From contig JAQFVV010006208.1 of assembly GCA_028023455.1 (NCBI GenBank), positions 9,968,963-10,032,962 on the forward strand: a stretch of 64,000 nucleotides of DNA, in the 5' to 3' direction. Positions 11,401 to 26,400 of the stretch are shown here, piece after piece (positions within the stretch are counted from its first letter, which is position 1; every line of letters begins with the position of its first letter). The notes below the pieces were generated by a model. It saw nothing but the letters and a program-made list of their open reading frames with translations. It was not told the origin of the DNA and did not search any database. Source of the DNA: Epiperipatus broadwayi (lineage: Eukaryota; Onychophora; Udeonychophora; Euonychophora; Peripatidae). A program made the position numbers and the translations under genes.

Positions 11401-14400
11401 CATAAAAGTTTGTGGATATTTGGTTTCTAAGATCTACAACTTAAAATTAATTCTTCATAAATAATCTAATAATTAAAAAAAATACCTAGTGAAATTATCA
11501 TAAATGATACCGTGTTTCCACAGAAATAAGACTTAATCAAAAAGTAAGCTTTAGCATGATTTTGGAGAATGTTGTTAACATAATCCCTACCCCAAATATA
11601 ATTCTTAGTTAAGATTGTCAGCCTGATGGACAGATTTCATTTGTCCGTTGAAACACAATGCATTGAATTACTAAAGTAATGAATATAACATTCAAAACGT
11701 TTATATATATATTGTAACAGTAGCTGGGTTAGAATACGGGTGCTAAAGTAAGTAAAGGGTAATAATAATTATAAAGAGTGTTAAATGTGAGTGTTGTTAC
11801 AAATTAAATAGGTAGGTGCGGGAAAATTTATAAATAGTCATTGAATCCTGATACAAAAGAGTATGAATGGAATATGTTAATCAGTTAAAGGCATGAATGT
11901 ATATATATATTTGTTGTACGTGTTATTGTGATGCATGTAGAATTACTAACAGATTTATATGTGAGGATGTAGAGAAGCAATTATTTGTGTTTTATATATA
12001 TATTTTGTTGTTTATTAATGTCGTAAGCTATAGATTTAAATGTCTGTAGTAGCACATGGTTCTTAATGAAAACCCATTAAACATATAAGGCTGGAGAGTA
12101 ATAAATAGAATTGAAAGTTGTGCTGCGGGCGGTTTGACTCTGTCCACCGGAATTCTAAGAACTTGTCAACTTAGTAGTTTAGAACAATGGAAGCTAAAAG
12201 CATTCTTGAGATCTGAACATCGGCGTATGAATAAATAAAAGAAAGATGAGGTGAAAGAGCGTTAAAGAAAAGAACTATATTTTTTTCCGGCTATTTGACG
12301 AGATGATTCAAAAAGAGAATTAATTAAATAAGAAAGAAGTGGGCAGTAAAACTGATTAACGTGATTATTAATTAATGAAAATTTATTTGTAATGTACTCC
12401 ATCGAAATTCAGGGGTAAATATAATCGTGTGGGTTCATTAGACCGCTCAGTGGACAGCTATTGTGAGACCCGCTTGAACTTTATTTATGGAGATTTGCCG
12501 TTTATTCAATCAAGTGTAATGACCATGGAACTCCAATCAGCTAGAACTTCTCCCAAGCAAGTTAAAAATCATCTACTTAACCTCTAGGATGGATTGTTTT
12601 GTGTAGAATATTTCGGAGCCTGTCATCATTGTTCAGATCAACGACTTTCGCTAAAACCAGCATCCATTCAAGACTGTAAGCTTACAGATTATTGGCCTTG
12701 ACCACGTGAGCATTCGCTCTTAACAGAGGTAACCTTGACCTTTTCTCAAAATATGTTGAATGAACATTTAGTAATAGCTTAAGAAACATGTGTTATTCCA
12801 ATTTAAAGAATGTAATTAGTAATTTATAAAATCACTTAATAAATGCAACTCTGACGTGTAATTGCACTCTTTCGTTAATATGTGTATTAATCTTATATAT
12901 GTGTGTGTATCGGAATGAATGAGTTGTACATTTAAGATATCGAGTTATGTATACATGTTAATAAATCTTAGAATTTAATTATAACTTGTGTATTATTTGT
13001 ATTCTGGGGTTCTAATAACTTCTGGGCTATCGTAATAGGATTTGTAGGCAGATAGAAACTATAACGAGATATATCTCCCAGTAAACATTGTTTCCCAGAC
13101 CTTTGAGATTGAGCTAGTCCAGATCAGATACCCAGAGAGTGTTCACTGGAACCTTTGTTTTTTTTTTTTTTTTGTGCTTTCGAGAGGTATAATTCTTATT
13201 AATGGGTAAGATTGGCGCTTGAGATGGGATTTAGCCCATGCTCATAAATATATCTACTCAAAGCTTAGGGTAATAACTTGTACACACTCAATTCTTAGAA
13301 TACGATTACTGGTAGAATGTTAAGATATATATACACACATTACAACTAGCATAAGAAAAGGAAAAAAACATTTCGAATTAAAATAATGAATCTATAAATA
13401 AATATAAATGTAGATTTTGCAGGCAGATTCATAACTAATTATTTTAATAAATTTGCAAACATAATTTTACTTTTCATTTATCAATGCACTTTCATTCAGT
13501 GTGATATTAGAATTCCTCTTTCATCTGACATCCAACTGTATATATTGTAAATATCCCTGATATCTGAAAAAGCTGAAACTTATTAATAGTGGGCAGTTTC
13601 AGTTCACAACTTAATCAAGCCAGTTTAAGATTTCATATATTATGTTAAATTAAATATTTCTAATTTCAACGACACGTAAATAACATAATCCTAAGTGTGA
13701 TATATATACAAGCAGTAGTAAAAGTTATTTACACACTATTGAAATTGGTCACATTGAATAAATGTAGATTTTTATGCTTAAATAAATGTAGATTATTGTA
13801 TCTGAATTAGATTTTTATATTTGAATAAATGTAGATGTTTGCATATGAAAAAAATAAGAGATTCCTTGAAAATAAGCCCTAAGCTATCTTTTGGAACCAA
13901 GACTGGATCTTATTTTCAGGGAAACATGGTAGAAATATATTTTAATAAAAATACATCTTAATAGTGCACCAGTTTAATTATTTCTTGATTACTTTGTTCT
14001 CTTGTAATTTTTTTTTTTAATTTATAAACATGAATAAGCTCTAGACTTAATGTATTAAATATATAACAAAATAAATGCCATCTAGAATTATATATGGTTA
14101 GTTCATTTTTTTATGTCTCACAATTTAGATTAAAGGTTTTATATATCCTCTATCCTTTTTTTATTTTATGTGATTTATTATTGATTTTATTCACAATTTT
14201 TATGAGATTTTTTATTTTTTAAAGGTCATATGAAATCCCAATCACAAATTGGGCAAATATGGGGTATATGTTTTATGTCTGATGTCAGATAGGTCTCATT
14301 GTCTTTTTTATTAAAATCCTAATTGATAATAGGGCCTTTATTGCTCTTTGATATTTTATTGTTGATCCGATGTAAAGAAATTAAAATATATTGTAGATAA

Positions 14401-17400
14401 TCGATTACACCTTACTACATTCTCGGCTTGGACTTGTGATCTGTGTTTATTTACACATGTTACCTAAGCCAATAACTTAACAAACTTTAAGCAGATTGAC
14501 TTACATATATCTATTAAAATGTAAACATTATAAACATAAAGCTAAACTAATCAATAAATAATCAAAATTATCCCAAATTCACAACTCAACCCCAGACTAA
14601 CCAAGAAATGATGATCATGTGATGTTTAGTTGGTTTAACTTTTAAATAAGTTAATTGCTTCAGAGTCATAAATTTTTAATAATAAAGATTTTTTTTTTAT
14701 TTCATTTCTCTCAAAGAAGACAACGTTAGCTTCATCAAAATTAATAGTGTGGCCTGTATTCTTTACATGGATATATATAAGGCAGAACTAAGATTTTTTT
14801 TTGTTGGTACATAAAAGTAGGGTTAGAAGTAAATATCTTAGCTCTGTCTTATATATAGCCATGCAAAGAATACAGGTGACACTATTAATTTTGATGAAGC
14901 TAAGCTTGTCTTCTTTGAGAGAAATGAAATAAAACGAAGAATTAAAGAATCTTTATTATTAAAAATGTATGATTCTGCAACAATTAACTTATTTAAAAGT
15001 TCTTTTAATATTAAGGTTGGATGGGAAATAAGTGGAATTGTGGGTAATGTTTAGTTTAAATATGTTATTATTTTGAGAAGTCTGCTTGTAGCAGTGAAAC
15101 CATTGGTAGTGTTTTAGAGTTTTTTTTCCTGGCTAGTCTGGTTGTTTTGTAAATTTGAGGTAATTATTAATAAAACTTTATAAGTGAGAAAAATTAAAGT
15201 GTTTGTATATTTACGGTCTAATAGTAATCAATGAATGGGTCAAATTTCAAAGAAATTAAGTGTATAGATTTCATTAAGTTTTAATATGAATCTTTTAGGT
15301 TTTCATGAAATTTATACATAAAAAAATGCTACTGAAAACCAGTTGATGTATGAGTTTAAAACACTCTAATTTGTAGATTCTACTTTTTAAATTAGTATCT
15401 CACTAATATTTATCATTATTCATTGAGTAATACTTGTTGCAGTATATGAATACTAAGAGTTGTTTAAATATTTGTAATTGGTACTTGGATTGGCACAATT
15501 AGTGGCATAGAGAAAAATTTAAAAATTGCCTTATTTTAACTTTGTTTTGTTTTGTTTATTATAATTTTTTTTAGAATGGAATATTAGTAATATAAGATAG
15601 GTTATTTTGATACTCTTCAAATTAAATAATCAATTATTAAATATTCTCTAGTCATGCAGTTTGTTTATCCCGAAAGAATTTTAGTATATCATCATCATCA
15701 TCATGTGAAGATAATTGGTAAAACATATGATTGAATTTGAATGAAATGTTATAATAAGGAGAAGTTTGTGGTTTGATAGTAGAGAAATAATAAGATGCCA
15801 TTTTGAAAGCTTTGTTCTTTGGTTGAGTTAGAGAATAAAAAAATTATGGCCAAAGTGAATAACACGAGCTACAAAATTTTTATAGCAAATATAAAGGCGG
15901 ACATTTTTCAGTTAAAAGTTATATAATAATTCTATATTGGTTATCAAAGCATTGAATTCTGGCAAAGTATGTTTTTCTGGAAATCTTGTAACAGTACCCT
16001 GATGAAAATTATGAGTTTTCTAATTAGTTTTGAATTCTCTGATAATAGTGAACTTTTTACACTTAATATCAGATTCTATTATATAAATGTGAATGGGTTA
16101 CAATTATGACTACGTTTGTGTCATTATTTGTTAATGTTCCAATGAATATTGAGTATTTATGACTGACTAATTAGCTATTAAAAAATTTTGAAATGTTGCA
16201 TGTATTTAAACGCATTTTTTATTTCATTTGCTGGACTAATTATGAAATGTTTTCAGTTATTGATTTTACTGTCCTGTATAGGTTAATGCTATTTTAGAGT
16301 GATAAATTCTTGGTAAAAATTCTAGATTGATTACTTAGTTGATTCAACTAATACAAAAAAAATAAATATTAGACAATTAAATTGGAATTGCTTGATCTAT
16401 CATCTATAAATTATAAATATGTTCATTTTTTTCCATTATTCATATCTTTGTACATATATTTTAGACAGGTGGATAGTGTCCATTGGTGTCGAGCACACTC
16501 AGATTGCTTTTTATCCATCGTTCATGGACACGGAGTGAGTGTCTGGCAGATTGAAGGTCATGTTCCAGATGTTAAGGCATACCAGGTTCGTAAAATGGAT
16601 ATATCACCCATCCAACAAGGTAATGTTATCATCCTGAAATTCTATTTTTAAACGAGCATTAATATTATGAAGTTGTAAGTTGAAAAGCAGTTTTTTAGAA
16701 AACGTAGCAAATATCACATGATCACCATTTCTTAAAATTTTTTTAAACATAGCAAATAAACGTATTTTGTCAGAATTTTATATATATAAAAAAAAAAAAG
16801 AATTAAAAATATAAAGTAACATCTGTAAATTGGGAATTAAATGTTCCATTTTTAAATGAAAACTACAAAAAATATATGTTTGTTTAGTCAGTTTAACGGA
16901 ATTATTTTGTCGTTCTGCAAGTTTGGTAATTGAAGATCATATTATCTTCTGAGCAACTTGACTATGAGTATATGTAACAAGTAAAAAAAATGTTCTTACT
17001 TAGTTCTACTCTGTCTAATTCAGAATTAAAAAGTACAGCACTGATTATTTGCTGAATAAATTACAATATCTATTCTATAAAAGGGACAAGATTTTGATTC
17101 TGTTAGTCACAATGATGACTTACATACAAGTCATATTACCCAGTCTTAAAGTTCACTCTATTTAATGATTGAGAAAAGTCAGTTGGAACGATAATAAAAA
17201 AGTGTGAAACTGTATGTGATTTTATATTAATTTACCTTTAAAAAAATAGTCAATAACAAGGAGAAAAACGAATATTAGATAAATTTGTATACCTGGATGA
17301 TAAAGCAAAGTCAAAAAGTGATGTTATTAAAAAAATTTATAGCTTTTTATAAACTTATTGATGCTATTGACTTTTCTTCTGCCGTTCAAAAACTCAAATT

Positions 17401-20400
17401 GTTGTTTCCTTAACAAACAACTAGTTTCTTGAAGATCTTCATGATTATGCAAATGATATTCTGCAAGATTTTTAGATATTACCGCTTTTCTTTATCCATA
17501 TCTTTAGTTGGATAATATCATTCAAATTATTTTAGTAGTTTTATCTCGTTTTTTTTTCTTTCTTCTCTTAGATAGTATTCATTTTGTACTTTAAACTAGT
17601 CTTTCTTTGCTCCATCTTTTGCTGTCTTCATCATCAGTTTTTATTTTATCTATTGTAATTAATTGTCTTAGTACTTTTTTAAAAAGGGATATTTGTATAG
17701 CCAATAATTTTTTTTTCTTTTACTTATTTTACACCAGTTTTATACATTATCACAATTTATACCAAAGTCATACATATCTTCTTTGTTTTTCTTATCTGCT
17801 TTTTATTTTTTATTTATAAAACTGCTGAATTCGGAGCTCTGCTATATATTTGCCAAAATCTCATCATTAAATATAATTTTGAGATATTTTTTTTATATCT
17901 CTTTTATCTTCCATTCTTCTAATATCAGATTGTTAATTCTTATTTTTATGACCATATATTCACATTTTCTCTTATTAATTTTCAGACTTTTATGATTGTA
18001 CTCTTCTTACGATTTATTAACCATTTACTTTAAATCTTTCTGAACTTCTACCATTATTACAATCATCCATACAATGTACTATAAAGGTCTCATCATTTCT
18101 TATTAGTATTCGTTTAATCTTACGACTACTGTAATTAGTTTTTCAGAATTGAAGTTAAATATTGTTAAATAATATAGATAATAAGATACCCTCCTGACTC
18201 AATCAATCATTTATCTAATCTTAACTTTTTTTTGATTTTTATTCTAATTGTATTTTTATATAACTTAATATATTGGTATTTCAATCTTTTGTTTTTATAA
18301 TTGGATATCATATGTTTTTTTCCATAAATCTCCTTACCAAAACTGATTTTCAATTCAAACTAGTTATATATTTTTACAAAGGTTAAGACACTGAATAAAA
18401 TCTTTTAAGTTTACGCAATTATTTTTAATTAATTAGAAAAAGATATATATGTATGTATATCTAAAAGATTGCCTTCAACTGAGTGAGCATTCTCCCTTCA
18501 AAATACATAGTATTTAACCACTAAACATCACATGATCATCATTTCTTATATTTGCTCAAACTGTTAAAACAGGCAAAACTCTCCATACAGTAGTGCCACT
18601 CAGTGCAAGCCAGAGTAATCAATGGATGTCAGAAGGCTTGTGCCTAAAATCCCTATTTAGTGCCTATTCATCCAATATCCCCATACTAGTTCTTTCATCA
18701 GTGAGGAGCTTTGGATCTGAGAGCACTGCACCTAGATCTTAGGATCTAACAGCTTGAGCAAGCATAGGAAATGGTGATCATATGATGTTTAGTGGTTAAT
18801 ACCAATCCTGCCTAATAAGATAGTGGTGGCTATGATTATTAAAGAACCAAAGACATCAACATGTATGGGTACTGAGCTGAGTTCAGACCTATATGACTAT
18901 ATCAGTCAATGAGTTTGGATTGAAAATATTATTATGTTTTCAATTTTAGACTCGTAGTGTTATAGTTAAATAAAAGATAAAAAATGGCTGCTGGAGGATT
19001 GCATTAGATCCTAAGATCTAGGTGCAGTACTCTCAGATCCAAGACTTCTCACTGTTGAAAGCCACAAGCTAGAAACTAGTCTGGGGATATTCGATGAGTA
19101 GGTACTAGATAGGGATTTTATGCACAAGCCTTCTGGTATCCATTGATTACTCTGGCTTGCACTGAGTGGCACTACTGTATGGAGAGTTTTGCCTCTTTTA
19201 CGCATAGTATTTATGGTCCTATATATTAACATTGCTACATTTTGTTAATAAAAATAGAACTTTTCTATCTTTACAGACTATAATAATTTTATTAATGCTA
19301 TCTGCTTGGTGAAATTTAGCATAAATGTATCTTCACAAATGCGGGGGGGGGGGGGGTGGGTTTATAGCAAAATTCTATGAGATTAATTCACATAACCAAT
19401 AATCTTTTAGTTATTTAAGATATGATATTTTTCTTTTGTAAATATTTACAGTTACTTATTTTTTTTTTCGTAAAAAAATATTGCCAAAATAAAATCTAAA
19501 CATTAACTTTTCTGATGTTCTTGATATGTTTGGTAAGAAATAGATTTATATAACATTACTTCACTGCACAATGTCATGTATACAATATACATTAGATATT
19601 TGTCTAAAAGAATTCATTATTAAGTTAATAATAATATTCGACATCAGTTAATCTCAAAAAATGTAGGCTAGGACTGTAGTTACTAATTTTTAAATTATTT
19701 TCATTTTCTCTCTGAAAATTGCATGTTAACTTCTTACACGGCTTCTTGTAAAAGCAAAATTTATTTAAAAAAATCTTACATTGTTTAAAAATCATTTAAT
19801 TTGTAAACAAAAAATGAAGTAGTAGTCAAAAAACCTCATTGCAGGATTAAGACCTCTTGAATACAATAATTTCCTGCTTCAAAGATAAACAGTGCAGGGG
19901 AAATATTGCTCATCAGACTTGCCAAATGCCCGGTGATATTCTTAGTATATCCATCTTTGTTTTATTCTATAGTTGAGATTAGCTAGATCTCTATTTACTA
20001 ATCAATATAGCTAGCTGTATTGGCTATAATAGGCTACCAGAAAGAAAAATTCTGATTTTGATGATACCAGAAAAAGTTTCACCCGATCTGAATCTCTAGA
20101 TTATTGGTATAGAAGTGAATGTTCCAATCATTATATCATAAACTTTTTACAGTTTAATAGAAATTATTCTTAAAGATAATTAGAGATTAAAAATGCAGTA
20201 TATGGTAAGAGAACAAACTGGTGTTACTGACATCATTGAAAAAATTAAAAGACTGAAGTGGAGTTGGGATGGACATATTGCTAGAAGAGATGATAATAGA
20301 TGGACAATTGAAATCTTAAACTGGATTCCAAGAGATTGTAAAAGACCCAGAAAGAGACCACATGTGAGATGGATTGGATGAAATAAGAAAGTGTGCAGGG

Positions 20401-23400
20401 GTGATGTGGAGAAGAGAAGTTAAAGATCGGAGAAGATGGATTGAACTTGGAGAGATCTTCATTCTGCAGTGGATTGATAATGGTTGATGATGATGATTCT
20501 TAAAGATGAACTACTGAAAAATATATGATTATTGTTTAATGTAAGAGAATAACATTTTAATTGCATTGTATTATAGATTAAACCTATTCACAGAAACAAG
20601 CAAATCCCTATGAAAATTCACAAACCAGATCCCCAAAGAAATCATTTAAATGAAGTTGCCAATATTATCCATCTTTTGTTATATCAATGCCAATCAATTT
20701 TGCCAAATAAAAAAAGTACCAGTGACTACTTTTAACTGACTACCAGTTTATTATATACTAATAAATCGAACATTAACACGTGGGAAAAAGGCTAAAACTT
20801 TTTATTAGTGGCAGTTTTTATTTTTATACTAATCAAGCAAATATTAATTCAGATGAAATTCAAACAATTTTAGCATGCCCACAAATAACTTACAGTTTGC
20901 TAAATATGTAATGCTGATGATAATACCGTATTATCCTATTCGTGGAGCAGTCAAGTCCAAAGACATTGCTATAATAATTGACAAGCTGGGCCCCCAGAGA
21001 ATTATGTAAATGAACTTGCAAATAATACTCCTCTTTTCTTATATCAATGTCAATCTATGTTATAGAATATATTAGGTAAGTATCATTAGCAATAACTTTC
21101 CTGTTAATGTGCAGTTTCACTGTTGATGGGAACTCTCTTTATTAATTTAATTAATTTTGTCTCATTTTACGTTCGATATTTCTCTACTCTCATTACATTG
21201 TGTCGGGACTTACCTAATATTTTAACTTCAATAAAACAACTTTTTAAGTAGTCATGATGTGTGTTTATATTAAAAAGAAATACTCTCATATAATTAACTG
21301 CTTTTTCTCCATTTAGATTAATTGAACTTCTATATTCTTGGTTAATTTCTTTACGATATGACAGCTTTCCTGTGGCCTACCTTGCAAATAGCATGCATTG
21401 ACCTGGTTAAAATATTGGCAATTCTTCTTGTAATTATGACTATGCCATCAACATGTACGAGAGTTAAAAGTATTTCAACCCAGGAGAAGAATAAGATATT
21501 AAAAATTCCTCAATAAAATTAAGAAAAGTAAGATATCCATATATATAGTAAATAATGCTGGAGATAATAGAGATTTCTAAACTGATTTTTGTAATCTCGA
21601 ATAAAAATAATATTCTGTGAAAGATTTTTTTTAGCTGATTAGGGCCATTTTTAGAAATTGTTATGGTCAGACAGGACCTCAAATATTCTTTGCAAGTTTT
21701 ATTAGAAACCATCTTGAAATTCATTTTAATAGTAATTAGTTTGGATACGTGAGTATTTTTCACCTGCCTAATGTTTATAATCTGGGTCATTTTGTGATGT
21801 GAAGAGACAAAGTGAATAGGTAGCTGTTTAGTCTTGAATATCAAATGAACTTTCTGGAGTAAACGCATAGTTGTTGATTTTTCTGGAGCAGTAATAATAG
21901 TTTATTGGAAAAAGTAATATCCAAAAAAATGATCTTTGGCACTTACTTATGTCGAACAGTAATGCATTTATCAGAGTTTTAAGAGATGCGGAGCTAATGC
22001 TTCTTAATTTTAGTCAAGACAATTGATTTAAATGCATCTTTTTAATGAATCCTGAACTTACTTTGGATATTGAAATGATTTTATTCATTAATCTTAATAA
22101 TATTGATTGTTTTTTTATAATCCAGAGTCTAAACTTTATTTTAGATTCAGTCCTAGACACAGTCAAAGTAGCTATTTTCATTATGTGAAAATCCCATAGT
22201 ACCATTGTTGCTAAAATCTAATTCAATTAATTTATGACATACTTGTCAATATCAAATTTGATACTGAAAAATAAAATATAAAATTAATTTAAGAACTTTC
22301 ACACATTTGCTCCAACCAAATAGCAAGTAGTCTATTTTAGTCGATTAGTTGTTTCTTTATAATGTTGAAAATCACAGAAAAAAACTTTTTCTTATTAAAA
22401 TGAATGAATTAGAAAGTAAAGAAGCTTGCGTTAGAGCTTTTAAATATGAAATTTTCAAATTCTTCTCTCTGAATGTGAATAATCCAAATTAAATACTGTT
22501 ACATCCAACTTTTACATTCATGATCTGGGATTTGAAGCCTCGCAGTAGTTATAAATCTCTCAAATGGCTTATGATTTTTAATCAAGATTAGGTTGTTTTT
22601 TATTATTTTTGATATAACCAATCTAGTTATCGATTTGATTATTGATTGAGAAATGAGTATCTAGGTCTAGCTATTCTTAGAGGTAAGGTGAGGATAGAAT
22701 ATTATAATCCTCATTAACAAGCAGTTTATTAATCTTGTAAACATTGACTGATTTTTGTAGTCCTTATGTAGTAGACTACTGGAGACAAACGCCTTTACTC
22801 TTCAGCGAAAAGATTTTAAAGTTGTTTTATCTGTATATCAAAGGTCTAATGAATATTTTAAAATTTTTTGAAAGTTGTATTAGTGAAAACAATGGCAGGG
22901 GCGGACTTCTGAACACTAGCTAAAGCAATTTAGATACAAATATGTTAATATGACATAGTACTTCTCATTGGTGAATATCAAAAGGTAATGCTTTTCCAAC
23001 TCAATTTTTAATATTGTCATTTCTTTTACTGCTTAAAAGATTTGTTTGTTCTTCTTAAGAAAAACTTTCATTCGGGTTAATTAGGAGTTTTAAGTTTCTG
23101 TTTTCATAGATACATCTTTCAAACAGTAAACATTTTCTTAAATTAGTTAAAGCTGATAATTTTTAAAAAAAAAGCTAAAATATTATGCTTTAAAGTCAAA
23201 TCTTTTATTAATAGATTTCTTTTTTTCTATCTATATGTAGTTTATTGTTATAATTATGTTTAATAATCTTATTAACAGGTTGTTTATGGAATCCACGAAG
23301 AAATGTTTTATGTATCCTCACAGCAGATCAAGCTCAAATTTTTGGATTTGGAAAAACTAATAGCACTCATAGTTTTAAATTGCAGTCATCATCTGGGTAA

Positions 23401-26400
23401 CGACTATTCTTTATTATTATCAATCTTATACTAGCCTCTCCTATATTATTTAATGGTACCTATTTGTTTTTGTTTCCAGTAGGTTAGTTTCAGTATTTCT
23501 TTTTCTTCTTAGGTTTATGACTGCTCCTGCTATTTCTTTTCATTATTATAACTTTTATCATTAATGTATCGTGTTACAGTCATGCTATATTAGTAGGGAT
23601 GTAGAAATACTTTTTCTCAACTTTGTACACTCAGTATTATTATCTATCTTATGCTAATACTAAAGTTGAATTATTATATTTGTTGAAAGTCCTCATGGTA
23701 TAGTGGCACATCTGTCATCCATGCCTGTAACTTAGGGTTTAAATCTAACCTGGATTAATTGAAAATTTTTTCAGAATCCAAAAAGGTTTAAGATTGTTTT
23801 GGTTTTTTCTGGACAGTTGACTCATAGCTAAGCACAAATAGCCAATCAGTAGTGGTCAGCGAATATTGTCTAGCTAGTTATTTTTGGCTAGAGCTAAAAC
23901 AAGAATGGGAACATCTCTTAAAGCCTCTGTCAATTGGCAGGCCTGATGAATAATATTTTCTTCACTGGTTTGTGAGTGTTGTTAGTGGAGGAAGTTGTTG
24001 GGGAGACCTTTGTTTTGCGATGGGCAATTTAAAAACTTAACTTTGCTAATATTGTGGCTAATTTTGCTTATTAAAGATAATTTTATTATCAGAAATAAAA
24101 TTTATAACTTATAATAAGAAGCTTACAAGACATTATTTGAAAAATGAAAATTGGATTGGAGTTTTTTACTCCCTTGATTTGAAGGACAGTGTAAGAATTG
24201 GATAGATAAAATAGATATATGAATTGGAAAAAGTTTACTAAAAAGAGAAATTGGATGTACAGGATAGAAATAATTTATTGTCTCCTTTTTTTTTTTTTTT
24301 TTTTTGGAGTTGGAGTGACTACTCATTTTTAAGTGACTGTTTATTATTATTATTTGATATATAAAGATTTACGAGAAAAAAAAGCGTTAAAATTGTAACA
24401 TGATTATAGGAAGTTAAATATTATTATGGCATTTAATTTATCTGAATTAATTAAATTCAAAGGTCTATTAGTAAAGTTTATTGTTATATGTAATTTGCGC
24501 AAGACAAAGCAAGCTGTTAGTTACAATAGAAAAAAAAAGTTGTGTCGATTTGGTTGAGTTTTGCACGGTGGCCGCGTAAACTGCATATTTATGTGTTTTT
24601 GCATATAAATAATGCCATCAAGTGGCTGATACTGGCTAATAGAACAGTACCAAGATGAGATTTTTTTTTTTTTGGACAAACACCTTATAAATATTTTTCC
24701 ATCATTGTTTTTATGTGATATAAATTCCTTAATTAATTTGTTTAGTAGCTTTATCTCTGCAAAGCTCTTTACATATTCCACCATTTTTAATTAATTTTAA
24801 ATGGTATATGTTTACCAAAAAATATATTTGAGAAACATTTAAACAAATTTTTTTATTATTATCAAATAACAACTATTTACATACTTTATTTAAAGAAATA
24901 TGAAGTCTATAATTTTATTTATTGAAACTTTGATTTTGTCTTTATCAACTATTATTACTATTATTATATTTTAAGATTAAATACATACACTTATGTGAAG
25001 ATTGTCACATTTTTAATCTTTCCCAGCAGAAAAAAATAATATTTTTAATTATGGTACATAATTTGAGCATTATATGAGCCTTAATGCTATTTAGTATGTT
25101 GAATTTTATAATTAATGCTTAGCATTTTATGGTCTCTTATGGATTTGAAACATCTCTTTCACCTGAGAAAGAAATATTCTTTCATTACACAATAAATACT
25201 CGGATGTCTAGGACTATAAAGGTAATATGTGAATTCCTAGTAATATCAAGAATTCTTTTCTATAATGAAGTCGCAGTTACTGTATGGGGTTATATGATTT
25301 TTGTAATTTTTTTTATATTTAACTACATACCTATTAGACTTAATGATATCTTTTTTTTTTTTTTCAACTTTTCTCAGTTTTTATATTACCTATTACTTTG
25401 TCAATAGTTATTTCATCCACTTCACACTCATTCAAATCAGTTTGGATGCTTTCATGATTTTTGAATTTGTTTAATATCTTGTTCATGAAAATCTTCAACT
25501 ACCACTAATTTAATTTGAAATGTTGATTGTACTCATCTCTTTTTAACAAGTCAGTAGTGTCTTGTCAATTTAGTCATCATCTATGACTTCTATTTCATAT
25601 TACTTTATTCATGGTATCTTTATCCTTATTAGACTGATTTATAGGATGGAATGTCAATATTAGTATGAGCTACATTCAATTTATATTCATCATTAAACTC
25701 CATATGAAATTTTTTCTTTTTGCACATCACTAATAAATGCAACAACGGGTAATGTGTGTTATTATCTGCAATATATTACTTGTCTCAATAAAAGAAGATT
25801 TAAATTTGACATTTGAGGGATTTGATACCATCTTAGTTATAGATTTGTCACCTCTACTGCTAAAGGCTTCTCTATTTTATTTTGATTTATGGATAAGTAA
25901 ATTTGGGAATTTTTTCATTGCAATATTATAGATTTTTATCTCTTCTAATACTTACACTTTAGACTCTTCAATTAAATTCAAATCCTCATCACTCTTATGA
26001 CAACACTGTGTTCAGGTTATGGAATTACATTGTGTTTGAAACAGTTTCTGCAAAATTTTTAGCATCCATTTGATTCTTTTCTAAGGGTTCTTCCATAGTG
26101 CGGCTACATTAGACTTTTTCATAGTCTTTTTTGCCTTTTCACTACATTTTTTCCATAATTTTCTATGTATTTCTCTATCCTGTTTCTTATGTTTTTGTTT
26201 TTTTACTTATATATATTGTAACTCTCACATCGGGCATTGCTTTTATGCGAATATTTTTTTTTATTATGTATAACAAAATACTAAAAATCATGTATATAGA
26301 ATAAATTTTAAAGTGATTTTAAAATGTCACAATAAGTATAAAACTATAAATTATATTATAATTTATTTATTTTAAAATAATATTACTATTTTAAATAAAA

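Larger units (their letters stand above)
8493..16464. other. intron of the WDCP-like gene, repeat-filled
   Basis: It contains the nested Tigger/inverted-repeat complex (9570-11075), a GC-richer block (11714-13345), an approximate 25-30-bp tandem repeat (13754-13850) and inverted Penelope fragments (14641-15054). Between 8493 and 9560, 11080 and 11700, and 15060 and 16460 I see only AT-rich unique-looking sequence with homopolymer tracts. Confidence 0.6.
16620..23278. other. intron of the WDCP-like gene
   Basis: It contains a LINE reverse-transcriptase relic on the - strand (17880-18230), MITE copies (16713-16738, 18509-18802, 19005-19205), a LINE 3' end (20193-20490) and an unassigned coding-like stretch on the - strand (21464-22205). 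A run of 14 G lies at 19343-19356. The sequence at 20500-21440 and 22210-23270 holds nothing I recognise. Confidence 0.6.

Noticed and set aside
16382-16464. ATG at the 5' end of the frame covering exon B as a translation start
   Set aside because: The added residues are AT-rich intron sequence without homology, and the acceptor at 16464 marks the exon edge.
17620-17645. Hammerhead core on the - strand (TCATCAG near 17631)
   Set aside because: No stem II and no GAAAC follow in the correct position.
24521-24784. 87-codon frame on the - strand
   Set aside because: No known domain, includes homopolymer-derived lysines, and no sign of constraint; kept out of the gene list.
26230-26260. Third Tigger derivative (GCTTTTATGCGAAT matches the subterminal sequence)
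   Set aside because: Only about 14 bases match and neither terminus is present.
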